NCBI GenBank assembly: GCA_036397255.1 | Contig: DASWJH010000016.1 | Coordinates: 1-33,410 of the forward strand | DNA: 33,410 bases | From: Nitrospiria bacterium | GTDB taxonomy: Bacteria > Nitrospirota > Nitrospiria > DASWJH01 | Direction of reading: 5' to 3' | Shown: positions 8,038 to 15,863 of the stretch, one piece after another | How the letters are laid out: every line of letters begins with the position of its first letter | Position numbering within the stretch: the stretch's first letter is position 1 | The notes under the pieces: model-generated | What the model was told of the DNA's origin: nothing | The model's input: only the letters and a program-made list of their open reading frames with translations | The model's database searches: none | Position numbers and translations under genes: made by a program

Positions 8038-9884
8038 CCCCGCACCACCACCAACACCTCATCGGGATTGACTTTATCACCTTCGGTGACGTAAATTTGT
8101 TTGACTTCTCCGTTAATGGGAGTATGAATTTCATTTTCCATTTTCATCGCCTCGACGGTTAAAACGGTATCACCGGCCTTTACCATATCCCCAACCCGAA
8201 TCTTCACCGAAACCACCGTGCCAGGCATGGCCGTGGTCACATCACCATCTTCCGTGGCCTTAGGACGGGCGGAATGTCCTCCCGCTTTCCGATCAATCCT
8301 TCCCACCTCACTGGGAACCACTTCGACCAGGGATTCTACAAACACTTCTTCCAATTGATCATCCACATATATAAAATAGGGATAACCTCCTTCTCCGGGA
8401 TGGCCCATTCCACCAATTTTAATATGGTAGGATTCTCCATGAACTTTAATATTAAATTCACTGGGAGCCAAATGTATGGGACCCGCATCTTTTTTGATAT
8501 GATTTTTGAGTTCATTTAAAAAATCTTTTCCCAACTCTCCTTTTTTACGTTTCTCAAAGAATTCCAGTGCAACTTTAGGAAACAGACAATAGGTTAAAAC
8601 ATCTTCAATATTTTTGGCTTTATCCTTAACCTCCGCTTTCATTTTTTCCAATTCCGGGGGAATAAGATCAGCGGGACGAACCTCTACCCATTCTTCATTT
8701 CCAATGGCCTTCTTTCGAACCTCTTTATCAATCGGAGCCAAAGGCTTTCCATAAAGCCCTTTCAGGTAACTTTTGGTTTCGCTGGTAATGACTTTATACC
8801 GCTCACCGGTTAACACGTTCAAAGTGGCCTGGGTTCCCACGATCTGGCTGGTGGGGGTAACCAACGGGGGGTAACCAAAATCTTTTCTTACCCTGGGGAC
8901 CTCCTCTAACACCTCTTTCATTCGGTGAAGCGCGTTTTGATCTTTTAATTGAGTGGCCAAATTGGAGGTCATTCCTCCCGGAATTTGATAAAACAAAACG
9001 TTTGGATCGATACCGGTATACTCGCTTTCAAAAGGCTTATATTTTTTCCGAACCTTTGTAAAATAATCGGCAACCTCCGCCAACAAACCAAAATTTAATT
9101 GCGGATCATTTTTACTTTCTTTTAAAATATTGCTGAGCACTTCTACTGCAGGATGGGAGGTTCCCGATGCCAAAGGAGAAGAAGCGGTATCAATAATATC
9201 TACGCCTGCTTCAATCGCCTTCAAGGTTGTGGCCACAGCCATACCGCTGGTGTCATGGCTATGGAGGTGGATCGGAATTTCAACGGCTTTTTTAATCTTT
9301 GAAATTAAATCATAGGCTGCAAACGGGGATAAAAGCCCGGCCATGTCTTTAATGCACAACGTGTCTGAGCCCATATCCTCTAGTCGCTTGGCCAAATCCA
9401 CAAAGTGTTGATGATTGTGAACGGGACTGACGGTATAACAAAGAGTCCCTTCTACTTTTCCCCCGTTTTTGAGGGTTGCTTTAATGGCTGTTTTGAGGTT
9501 TCGAAAATCATTTAACGCGTCAAAAATCCGAATGATCGAAATCCCGTTGGAAATGGCCCGTTCAATAAATTTTTCTACAACATCATCAGCATAATTTCGA
9601 TAACCGACAATATTTTGCCCCCGAAGAAGCATCTGAAAAGGGGTTCTCGGCATGGCCTTTCGAAGAACCCGGATTCTTTCCCACGGGTCTTCCCCTAAAT
9701 ACCGGATCATCGTATCAAAGGTTGCCCCACCCCACATTTCCAAAGACCAATAACCGACCTGATCTATTTTTTCCGCGATGGGTACCATATCCTCGGTACG
9801 AAGGCGGGTGGCCAAAAGGGATTGGTGGGCATCCCTCAGCGTAACATCCGTAATTTTAACGGGTTTGTTTTTCTGTTTGCTCAT
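8034..9884 (-). CDS. pycB: Biotin-dependent carboxylase, transcarboxylase/biotin-carrier subunit (pyruvate carboxylase subunit B type)
   Basis: Carries biotin and transfers carboxyl groups to or from a 2-oxoacid. The HMGL-like barrel has ITDVTLRDAHQSLLATRLRTEDM at the N-terminus, CIKDMAGLL with the expected carboxylated lysine, and the metal-binding HLHSHDTSGMA. The C-terminus is a biotinyl domain with EAMKMEN, the biotinylated lysine being K581 of 616. I start it at ATG 9884 (MSKQKNKPVKITDV); an upstream in-frame ATG would run deep into pycA. This start still overlaps pycA by 29 bases. With the separate biotin carboxylase upstream this is a two-subunit enzyme: pyruvate carboxylase most likely, though oxaloacetate decarboxylase alpha and the reverse-TCA 2-oxoglutarate carboxylase large subunit share the architecture. 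No beta or gamma membrane subunits of a decarboxylase pump are adjacent. Confidence 0.9.
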   Translation of the reverse strand: MSKQKNKPVKITDVTLRDAHQSLLATRLRTEDMVPIAEKIDQVGYWSLEMWGGATFDTMIRYLGEDPWERIRVLRKAMPRTPFQMLLRGQNIVGYRNYADDVVEKFIERAISNGISIIRIFDALNDFRNLKTAIKATLKNGGKVEGTLCYTVSPVHNHQHFVDLAKRLEDMGSDTLCIKDMAGLLSPFAAYDLISKIKKAVEIPIHLHSHDTSGMAVATTLKAIEAGVDIIDTASSPLASGTSHPAVEVLSNILKESKNDPQLNFGLLAEVADYFTKVRKKYKPFESEYTGIDPNVLFYQIPGGMTSNLATQLKDQNALHRMKEVLEEVPRVRKDFGYPPLVTPTSQIVGTQATLNVLTGERYKVITSETKSYLKGLYGKPLAPIDKEVRKKAIGNEEWVEVRPADLIPPELEKMKAEVKDKAKNIEDVLTYCLFPKVALEFFEKRKKGELGKDFLNELKNHIKKDAGPIHLAPSEFNIKVHGESYHIKIGGMGHPGEGGYPYFIYVDDQLEEVFVESLVEVVPSEVGRIDRKAGGHSARPKATEDGDVTTAMPGTVVSVKIRVGDMVKAGDTVLTVEAMKMENEIHTPINGEVKQIYVTEGDKVNPDEVLVVVRG

Positions 9885-11319
9885 TAGGAAACAATTCCTG
9901 TCTAAATTGATCCACAATCGCGGCAGAGACGGCCAATACAAGGCCCACAGGGTCTTTGTTTACAGTATAAACTAATTTTTCGAGGCGGTCATCAATATAA
10001 TGGGTGTCAAATATTCCTTTTCGAAAATTCTCATCCTGCATAATGCGTTGATAAAAGGGAATGGTTGTTTTTACCCCACGGATGATAAATTCTTCCAGTG
10101 CCCGGTCCATCCGCTCTAAAACCGCCTCCCAGGTTCTTCCTCGAACCGTTAGCTTGGCCAATAGCGAATCGTAATAGGGAGGCACCTCATACCCGGAGTA
10201 AACATTTCCATCGATTCGTACCCCAAATCCCCCCGGTGAATAATAGGCTGTAATTTTTCCCGGTGTGGGCATAAAATCCCTCATGGGGTCCTCTGCATTG
10301 ATCCGGCATTCAATGGCATAACCCCGAAGGGTAACATCCCTTTGGGTTACCGTCATCGGTTCTCCCGCAGATATTCGAATCATCTCTTTGACAATATCGA
10401 TTCCAGTCACCTCCTCGGTGACCGTATGCTCTACTTGAATCCGGGTATTCATTTCCAAAAAATAGTAGTTTTTATTTTGGTCCACCAAAAACTCCACAGT
10501 CCCGACATTAGAATACCCAACGGCTTGGGCAGATTTCACAGCCACTTCCCCCATTTCATTGCGGAGGGCTTCATCCAAAAAGAGGGAAGGAGCAATTTCG
10601 ATCAGTTTTTGATGTCGTCTCTGAATGGAGCAATCCCTTTCCCCCAGATGGATAACCGATCCGAAATGGTCCGCGAGAATTTGGAATTCGATATGGTGAG
10701 GTGATTCGATATACTTTTCCATATAAAGATCATCATTTCCAAAAGCCCCCTTGGCCTCAGATTTTGCCAAGGTGAAATTCCGCGTCAATTCCTGGTCATC
10801 CCGACAAATTCGAAGGCCACGGCCTCCCCCCCCGGCAGCGGCTTTTAAAATAACCGGGTAGCCAAACTCACGGGCAATGGTTAAAGCCTCTTTGGAGGAG
10901 GATAAATTTTCCCAAATGCCAGGAACCACTGAAATCCCCGCTTTTTTCATAGCCTGTCTGGCCAGTACTTTGTTGCCCATGGTTCGGATAGCATTCCCAG
11001 AAGGTCCAATAAATGTAATTCCGTTGGCCTTACAGGCATCCGCAAACTCGGGGTTTTCGGCCAAAAAGCCATAACCGGGGTGAATGGCATCCACCCCTTT
11101 TTGTTTTGCCAGATCTATAATACGAAAAATATTGAGGTACCCCGCCACAGGACCCGGTCCTACGAGGCAGGCTTCATCGGCCTTTTTTACATAGAGGGCA
11201 GTGGTATCCGCCTCGGAGTGAATGGCCACAGTGGGAATCCTCAACTCTTTACACGCCCGAATAACCCGAAGAGCAATCTCTCCCCGATTCGCCACCAAAA
11301 CTTTTTTAAATAACGCCAT
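9856..11319 (-). CDS. pycA: Biotin carboxylase subunit (pyruvate carboxylase subunit A type)
   Basis: ATP-grasp enzyme that carboxylates biotin using bicarbonate and ATP. At 487 residues it is longer than typical AccC (about 450) and closer to the PycA type. Motifs in order are KVLVANRGEIALRVIRACKEL, IHPGYGFLAENPEFA, the glycine-rich lid KAAAGGGGRGLRI, the bicarbonate/ADP region ERDCSIQRRHQKLIEIAPS, EMNTRIQVEHTVTE, and ECRINAEDP. The start ATG has AAGGGA eight bases upstream. It overlaps pycB, which supports one complex, and lies 15 bases after the LpoA-like gene. It could also serve acetyl-CoA carboxylase, since no other accC or accB is visible, but the pycB partner argues for a 2-oxoacid carboxylase. 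Confidence 0.9.
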   Translation of the reverse strand: MALFKKVLVANRGEIALRVIRACKELRIPTVAIHSEADTTALYVKKADEACLVGPGPVAGYLNIFRIIDLAKQKGVDAIHPGYGFLAENPEFADACKANGITFIGPSGNAIRTMGNKVLARQAMKKAGISVVPGIWENLSSSKEALTIAREFGYPVILKAAAGGGGRGLRICRDDQELTRNFTLAKSEAKGAFGNDDLYMEKYIESPHHIEFQILADHFGSVIHLGERDCSIQRRHQKLIEIAPSLFLDEALRNEMGEVAVKSAQAVGYSNVGTVEFLVDQNKNYYFLEMNTRIQVEHTVTEEVTGIDIVKEMIRISAGEPMTVTQRDVTLRGYAIECRINAEDPMRDFMPTPGKITAYYSPGGFGVRIDGNVYSGYEVPPYYDSLLAKLTVRGRTWEAVLERMDRALEEFIIRGVKTTIPFYQRIMQDENFRKGIFDTHYIDDRLEKLVYTVNKDPVGLVLAVSAAIVDQFRQELFPNEQTEKQTR

Positions 11320-11334
11320 AGCGGGATCCCTTTT

Positions 11335-13344
11335 TTACTGTATTTGGGTTATTTTACCATTGGTTACGGTAAGAAAAACAAGTTTCTTTTTCATTTCTCC
11401 ATCTGGGCCCGCTGTTGTCAACCCAGTCACCCCTGGAAAATCCTGCATCTTTTCTAAAGCATAACGAAGGCTGCTCCCAGAATCGGCCCCATTTTGAATG
11501 GCTTGAAGAATCATTCGCCCACAATCGAAGGCCAGCGCCGCAAATACATCCGGATCCTCCTGAAAACGGCTGCGATAGCGGTTCACAAAATCCCCTGTCC
11601 GGGGATCTGAATAATTAATAAAAAAAGTGTCGATAAATATGGACCCTTCAATATATTCTCCCCCTACCTTTACCAATTCTTCCGAATTCCACCCATTGGT
11701 TCCTAATAAGGTCACACCTAAAAAATTATGAAAAGCCAATTGGGGTGCCATGAGTCCCACTTGGGGGGCGGTTCCGGGTAAAAAAATGGCATCGAATCCG
11801 GGAACATAAACCATTTCGATTTTTCTTTCCTTTTCTACCCCTCCCTTTTCTTCATTCTCATCGCCAGGAAGAAAAGGGATCACGACCTCCCCTTGCACCC
11901 CATATCGTTTTAAATCGGCCGCTTTCAGTTTTCTCAACACCGGTTTATGATCATTTTCTTCCGGATCAAAAGACTCCATAAAAATCAATTCACCCCCATT
12001 TTCCACAACTTCTTTGGCAAATAAACGGGCCAAATCCGTTCCGTACCTTCCCCGTGGGTATAGAATAACAAAATTTTTTAACCCTAATTTGTTAAGGGCG
12101 TACTCGGCTAAATCATGTGCTTGCATCGGGTTGGTCAGTGCATTCCTAAATAAAAAAGGGCTCATTTGAGTCAAATCGCTCCGGGTAGCTGTGGGGGTTA
12201 TAATGGGAATCTGGAACCGTTCAGCTTTTGAAATAATTTCCTGAACTTCTTTGCTCAGGAGGGGACCCACAATTGCCAGGGGATGCACATTTTCAATTAA
12301 TTCCCTAAACCCCTCATGAATTTTTTGGCTCTTGCCCTGTGTGTCAATGACGTAGAGCCCTATATCCCCCTCCCCTTCGCTTGAATCGGAGGAAAGAGCC
12401 AATTGAAGACCGTTTAGGATAGAGGTGGCATAGGGTTCCAATGGGCCCGTTAAAGGAAGTAACGCCCCCACAGAAAAGGTTTTGCCACGTAACACCTCTT
12501 CCAACTCTCTTTTCAAGACCAGGGCTCTTTCAATAAATTCGTGTTCGGGAAATTCTTTAATAAATCGGTTTAAAATTTTCTGTTCCCTGTATTCGTCATG
12601 GTGAAATTCATAAAGGGCCAATAATTTGATCATGGCAATATCTGAGGGAAATTGGCCAGGAAAATGGTTTATTATTTTTAGGAGGTCTTTTTCCCCCAGC
12701 CCGTGATCCATAACATTTCGGATTTGATCCAATAATAGGCCTTGCCCCTCAGGTTCACTTAAACTCCCTTTCCGATTATATAAAATTTGAATAGCCTTAA
12801 AATAATTCCGCGTTCCGATATAGGATTCCAACAGTTTATTTTCCAGTTCAAATCTTTCTTGGGCACCTCCTTCTAACTCCAATTCGAGTTCAAGCAAGGG
12901 AATGGCCCTTTTATGTTTTCCAACGGCCAAATACGCATCAATCAAACCCCTTCGGATGGGGGACCTCAGTGAGGGTTTCGAATTAGAGGTTAGAGATTTC
13001 AAAAAAATTTCGATGGCTTTATGATAGTTGAGCTGTCGGGAATAGGCTTGTCCTAAAAACAAATAAGCTTGATCGGTCAGTGTATGATGGGGATACCGCT
13101 TAATGAATTCATGAAAACCATTGATAGCCAGAGTGTCTTCCCCGCTTTCAAAATAACCGTTTGCTATATTAAAAAGTTCAACTGATTGCGGATCATGAGA
13201 TAGGGACGGGGGTAAAGGGGTTTGGGCCAAGGGGAAAGAAAAATAAAAAAACTGGCCCATCAAAGAAATAAAAAGGACTCTGGAAACTACCTGAAAAATT
13301 TGAGGAAACCAAAAAATAGTTTTAGTTCTGAACAGGAATTTCAT
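11335..13344 (-). CDS. Exported protein with TPR-like repeats and a LpoA/LppC-type periplasmic binding domain
   Basis: The N-terminus is hydrophobic (VVSRVLFISLMGQFFYFSFPLAQ) and reads as an export signal. Next comes a helical region with tetratricopeptide-like repeats (AYLFLGQAYSRQLNYHKAIEIFLK and following). From about residue 285 a type-1 periplasmic-binding fold begins with VGALLPLTGPLEPYATSILNGLQLAL and includes VGPLLSKEVQ, PTATRSDLT and ILYPRGRYGTDLARLF. This order matches penicillin-binding-protein activators of the LpoA/LppC type and related branched-chain amino-acid receptor proteins. No obvious lipobox cysteine is present, so anchoring is uncertain. An alternative ATG at 13407 adds 21 residues but lacks a ribosome binding site and has a 12-bp inverted repeat in its first codons; I prefer ATG 13344. 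Confidence 0.75.
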   Translation of the reverse strand: MKFLFRTKTIFWFPQIFQVVSRVLFISLMGQFFYFSFPLAQTPLPPSLSHDPQSVELFNIANGYFESGEDTLAINGFHEFIKRYPHHTLTDQAYLFLGQAYSRQLNYHKAIEIFLKSLTSNSKPSLRSPIRRGLIDAYLAVGKHKRAIPLLELELELEGGAQERFELENKLLESYIGTRNYFKAIQILYNRKGSLSEPEGQGLLLDQIRNVMDHGLGEKDLLKIINHFPGQFPSDIAMIKLLALYEFHHDEYREQKILNRFIKEFPEHEFIERALVLKRELEEVLRGKTFSVGALLPLTGPLEPYATSILNGLQLALSSDSSEGEGDIGLYVIDTQGKSQKIHEGFRELIENVHPLAIVGPLLSKEVQEIISKAERFQIPIITPTATRSDLTQMSPFLFRNALTNPMQAHDLAEYALNKLGLKNFVILYPRGRYGTDLARLFAKEVVENGGELIFMESFDPEENDHKPVLRKLKAADLKRYGVQGEVVIPFLPGDENEEKGGVEKERKIEMVYVPGFDAIFLPGTAPQVGLMAPQLAFHNFLGVTLLGTNGWNSEELVKVGGEYIEGSIFIDTFFINYSDPRTGDFVNRYRSRFQEDPDVFAALAFDCGRMILQAIQNGADSGSSLRYALEKMQDFPGVTGLTTAGPDGEMKKKLVFLTVTNGKITQIQ

Positions 13345-13361
13345 TTTTTTTCCGGGGATCC

Positions 13362-13398
13362 ATATCAAGGAAAAAAATAAGGCTAGTTTCCTTGATAT
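13362..13398. repeat. Perfect 12-bp inverted repeat before the LpoA-like gene
   Basis: ATATCAAGGAAA (13362-13373) and TTTCCTTGATAT (13387-13398) are exact reverse complements separated by 13 A/T-rich bases. The repeat lies between the two possible starts of the leftward LpoA-like gene and within about 80 bases of the divergent xerD start. It could be an operator shared by the divergent genes or a leader hairpin. Confidence 0.7.
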
Positions 13399-13476
13399 AA
13401 CTTTCATTTTGAACTATTTTAAATAAACAGGGTGTTTTGGAGAAGAGAAAACCCTCTCACCATAAAAACCCAAAAT

Positions 13477-14355
13477 ATGAACTCACAAATAGAACAATTC
13501 CTCACCTATCTCTTGGTTGAAAAAGGGCTTTCCAAGAACACCATTGAAGCCTACGACCGTGACCTTGCGAGTTTTTTTGAACACTCAAAAAAAAACAAAT
13601 TTAAGACCATTCACACCGAAAACATTATATCATTTCTAAAGGAACTTCGGATCAAAGGCAATTCTCCCTCGACTCAAGCAAGAAAACTCTCCTCTTTAAG
13701 AACCTTTTACCGTTTCCTGGTAGGAGAGGGAAATATAAAAACAGATCCCACGCTTCCTTTGAACTCTCCTAAAAAATGGGTCAAACTTCCCCATGTGCTT
13801 ACGGTCAAGGAAATGGAGCGCTTGCTTGAAATCCAGAAACAAAAAGGGCCCCAAGGCATCCGGGATAATGCATTGCTAGAACTTTTATATGCCACAGGGA
13901 TCCGGGTAACTGAACTGGTCACCTTAAAACTCCAAAACATCCAATGGGAAATGAGTTACCTCACCACATTTGGAAAGGGTTTAAAAGAGCGGATCATCCC
14001 CCTCAGCCACCCTGCACTAACAAAGGTGGAGACGTATCTTCTGGAGGCCAGGCCCCTTCTTTTAATGAAAAAAAAATCGGACTTCCTTTTCCTTAACAGG
14101 AGGGGTCAATCGATGACCCGTCAGTATGTATGGCAATTATTAAAGCGCTATGCAAAATCAGCGGAAATCACAAAACCCATTTCCCCCCACACACTGCGGC
14201 ACTCTTTTGCAAGTCATTTATTGGAGCACGGCGCAGATTTAAGATCCGTACAACAACTCTTGGGGCATGCCGATATATCAACCACCCAAATTTATACCCA
14301 CGTGACCCGAGATCATTTAAAAAAAATTCACCGCCTGTATCATCCCAGACCTTAA
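13477..14355 (+). CDS. xerD: Tyrosine recombinase XerD-like
   Basis: Site-specific recombinase that would resolve chromosome dimers at dif together with XerC. With the start at ATG 13477 (MNSQIEQFLTYL) it has 292 residues, close to E. coli XerD. An upstream GTG at 13432 is open but adds a non-family tail. The N-terminal SAM-like DNA-binding domain (EKGLSKNTIEAYDRDLASF...SSLRTFYRFL) precedes the catalytic domain. All catalytic residues are present: R143 (ATGIR), K167 (FGKGLKER), H238 and R241 (HTLRH), H264 (LGHADIS) and the nucleophile Y273 (TQIYTHV). XerC versus XerD cannot be settled by eye. No ribosome binding site is obvious. The surroundings are housekeeping genes, which argues against a mobile-element integrase. 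Confidence 0.92.
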   Translation: MNSQIEQFLTYLLVEKGLSKNTIEAYDRDLASFFEHSKKNKFKTIHTENIISFLKELRIKGNSPSTQARKLSSLRTFYRFLVGEGNIKTDPTLPLNSPKKWVKLPHVLTVKEMERLLEIQKQKGPQGIRDNALLELLYATGIRVTELVTLKLQNIQWEMSYLTTFGKGLKERIIPLSHPALTKVETYLLEARPLLLMKKKSDFLFLNRRGQSMTRQYVWQLLKRYAKSAEITKPISPHTLRHSFASHLLEHGADLRSVQQLLGHADISTTQIYTHVTRDHLKKIHRLYHPRP

Positions 14356-14424
14356 AGGCATTTCCCCCCTCAAAGAAAAACCCTTAAGGGGTTAGATCCC
14401 AATTTTTCCCATTCTTAGCATTCC

Positions 14425-15360
14425 TCAAGATTCCACAAGTCCCAATTGTTCCGCACGGTGGAGGATGATTCCCTCAAGCAAACCGTAATCGCTAATTTTG
14501 ACCTTTGAAACCCCAAGTAAATCCATGACACAGAGTAATATTAAAACCCCTGGAACAATCACGTCTTCACGGCCGGGCTCAAGACCGGGAATATTTCGGC
14601 GCTGTGTCAAGGTTTTAGAGACCAAGTCGGTTAATACATTTTCAACAAACACTTTTGAAATGAGTTGGTTGTGGATCTTCCTTCGATCAAACTGGCCCAA
14701 CCCCTGGCAAATGGCCCCCAGAGTGGTCAGGGTCCCTGCAGTTCCAATTAAATCAAATTGAGATTCCCTTTGATATAAAAAGGGAATTTCCTTGAGTAAT
14801 TCAATGATCTCTTCTCTGAGTTCTTGGACCTCCTTTTGTTGAATCGGGTCAGATTTTAAATATCTCTCGGTCAAAGAGACTACTCCCAGATAAAGTGATT
14901 TGAGGTTTTCTATTTCTTTTTTGCGTCCAATGATAATTTCAGTACTTCCTCCTCCTATGTCCAAAACACAAAATTCCCCTTCAATTCCTTCCGACCCAAA
15001 CACTATACCATCAAAAGTTCTCTTCGCCTCTTCCTCCCCGGAAATGACCTCAATTTTTAATCCGGTTTCTTGATCTACCTTTTTGAGAAAAAATTCTTGA
15101 TTGTTGGAGGATCGCAACGCACTGGTTCCAACCACCGCCACCTCCTTTACGGAAAAATCGCGGAGAACCCCACAAAATTCTTTCAGCGCTTGAATGGACC
15201 GATTCATTCCATCCTCTGATAATCGCCCGGTTTGAGCCACACCTTCTCCCAACCGGGTAATCTTTCTTTCAAAACGGATCGCTTCCACCTTTTGAGCTTC
15301 CACTCTCCCCACCATTAATCTGAGGGTATTCGATCCGATATCAATTCCCCCAATGAGCAC
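14425..15360 (-). CDS. ppx: Ppx/GppA family phosphatase (exopolyphosphatase)
   Basis: Hydrolyses polyphosphate or pppGpp; ASKHA fold. The two phosphate-binding loops are GIDIGSNTLRL at the N-terminus and CVLDIGGGSTEIIIG near residue 140, and GTAGTLTTLGAI is near 205. At 311 residues it is the short form without the C-terminal HD domain of E. coli Ppx. The start is GTG 15360 with GGAG nine bases before it. It lies downstream of recG and a small coiled-coil gene in the same direction. Exopolyphosphatase versus guanosine pentaphosphatase activity cannot be separated by sequence alone. Confidence 0.92.
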   Translation of the reverse strand: MLIGGIDIGSNTLRLMVGRVEAQKVEAIRFERKITRLGEGVAQTGRLSEDGMNRSIQALKEFCGVLRDFSVKEVAVVGTSALRSSNNQEFFLKKVDQETGLKIEVISGEEEAKRTFDGIVFGSEGIEGEFCVLDIGGGSTEIIIGRKKEIENLKSLYLGVVSLTERYLKSDPIQQKEVQELREEIIELLKEIPFLYQRESQFDLIGTAGTLTTLGAICQGLGQFDRRKIHNQLISKVFVENVLTDLVSKTLTQRRNIPGLEPGREDVIVPGVLILLCVMDLLGVSKVKISDYGLLEGIILHRAEQLGLVES

Positions 15361-15420
15361 CGGTTATCTCCGAAATCATTTTTACCTTTGCTTTTCCAAA
15401 GAAGATGTTAGGGTTTCAAG

Positions 15421-15454
15421 AAAAAAAAATCTTCGGTTGATCACTATTTGATCA
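15421..15454 (-). terminator. Possible weak terminator or operator between the coiled-coil gene and ppx
   Basis: TGATCA occurs twice (15438-15443 and 15449-15454), five bases apart. TGATCA is self-complementary, so the pair forms a 6-bp hairpin. On the minus strand it is followed after eight bases by nine T. The distance from stem to T tract is longer than in a normal intrinsic terminator, so an operator for ppx is equally possible. Confidence 0.3.
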
Positions 15455-15472
15455 TCCCATTTACCATCTCCC

Positions 15473-15805
15473 TCACCCCCCAGACGATTCTTTCTCCTTT
15501 TCAAACTTCTCATGGTTGAGCCTATCTCTTTCATTGACCAGGTCACTGGCTTCCTGAACAAAACGGTTCACTTCAGGATCTTTTGAAAAATCCCCTTCCC
15601 CTTCAGAAACCTTTAAATGGTGCACTCTTTTTCCAATTTCCTGAAAACAGTCTTCCAACTGATTCTCAATCTGGTTCATGCGGAGGCGAAACCCAAAATG
15701 GCTTGATTGATGAGCTACATTCCTACTCCATTCACCTGAGGTTTGAAGAAGCGTTTTTATTCCTTTTTGAAGGTCCTTTTGAATCCGGTTAAAATCCAAT
15801 TTCAT
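15473..15805 (-). CDS. Small hypothetical coiled-coil protein
   Basis: A 110-residue protein I do not recognise. It has a very good ribosome binding site (AGGAGGGG) five bases before ATG 15805, which supports it as real. The sequence is hydrophilic and helical, with charged heptad-like stretches (MNQIENQLEDCFQEIGKRVHHL and DLVNERDRLNHEKFEKEKE). There are no membrane segments and one cysteine. It lies 58 bases after recG and 112 before ppx, in the same direction. The pattern of a basic N-terminal helix and a long acidic/basic coil resembles small cytoplasmic proteins of unknown role. Confidence 0.75.
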   Translation of the reverse strand: MKLDFNRIQKDLQKGIKTLLQTSGEWSRNVAHQSSHFGFRLRMNQIENQLEDCFQEIGKRVHHLKVSEGEGDFSKDPEVNRFVQEASDLVNERDRLNHEKFEKEKESSGG

Positions 15806-15863
15806 CGACCCCTCCTGTTAAAAAAACCATAAAACCTCACCCTTAACGAACCTGAAATATGGA

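Noticed and set aside
13477-14355. The tyrosine recombinase as a mobile-element integrase
   Set aside because: Length, core motifs and housekeeping surroundings fit XerC/XerD, and no att-like repeats flank it.
14385-14405. CCCTTAAGGGG as a terminator between xerD and ppx
   Set aside because: The stem is only three to five pairs with a bulge, and the nearby T run is separated by a dozen bases.
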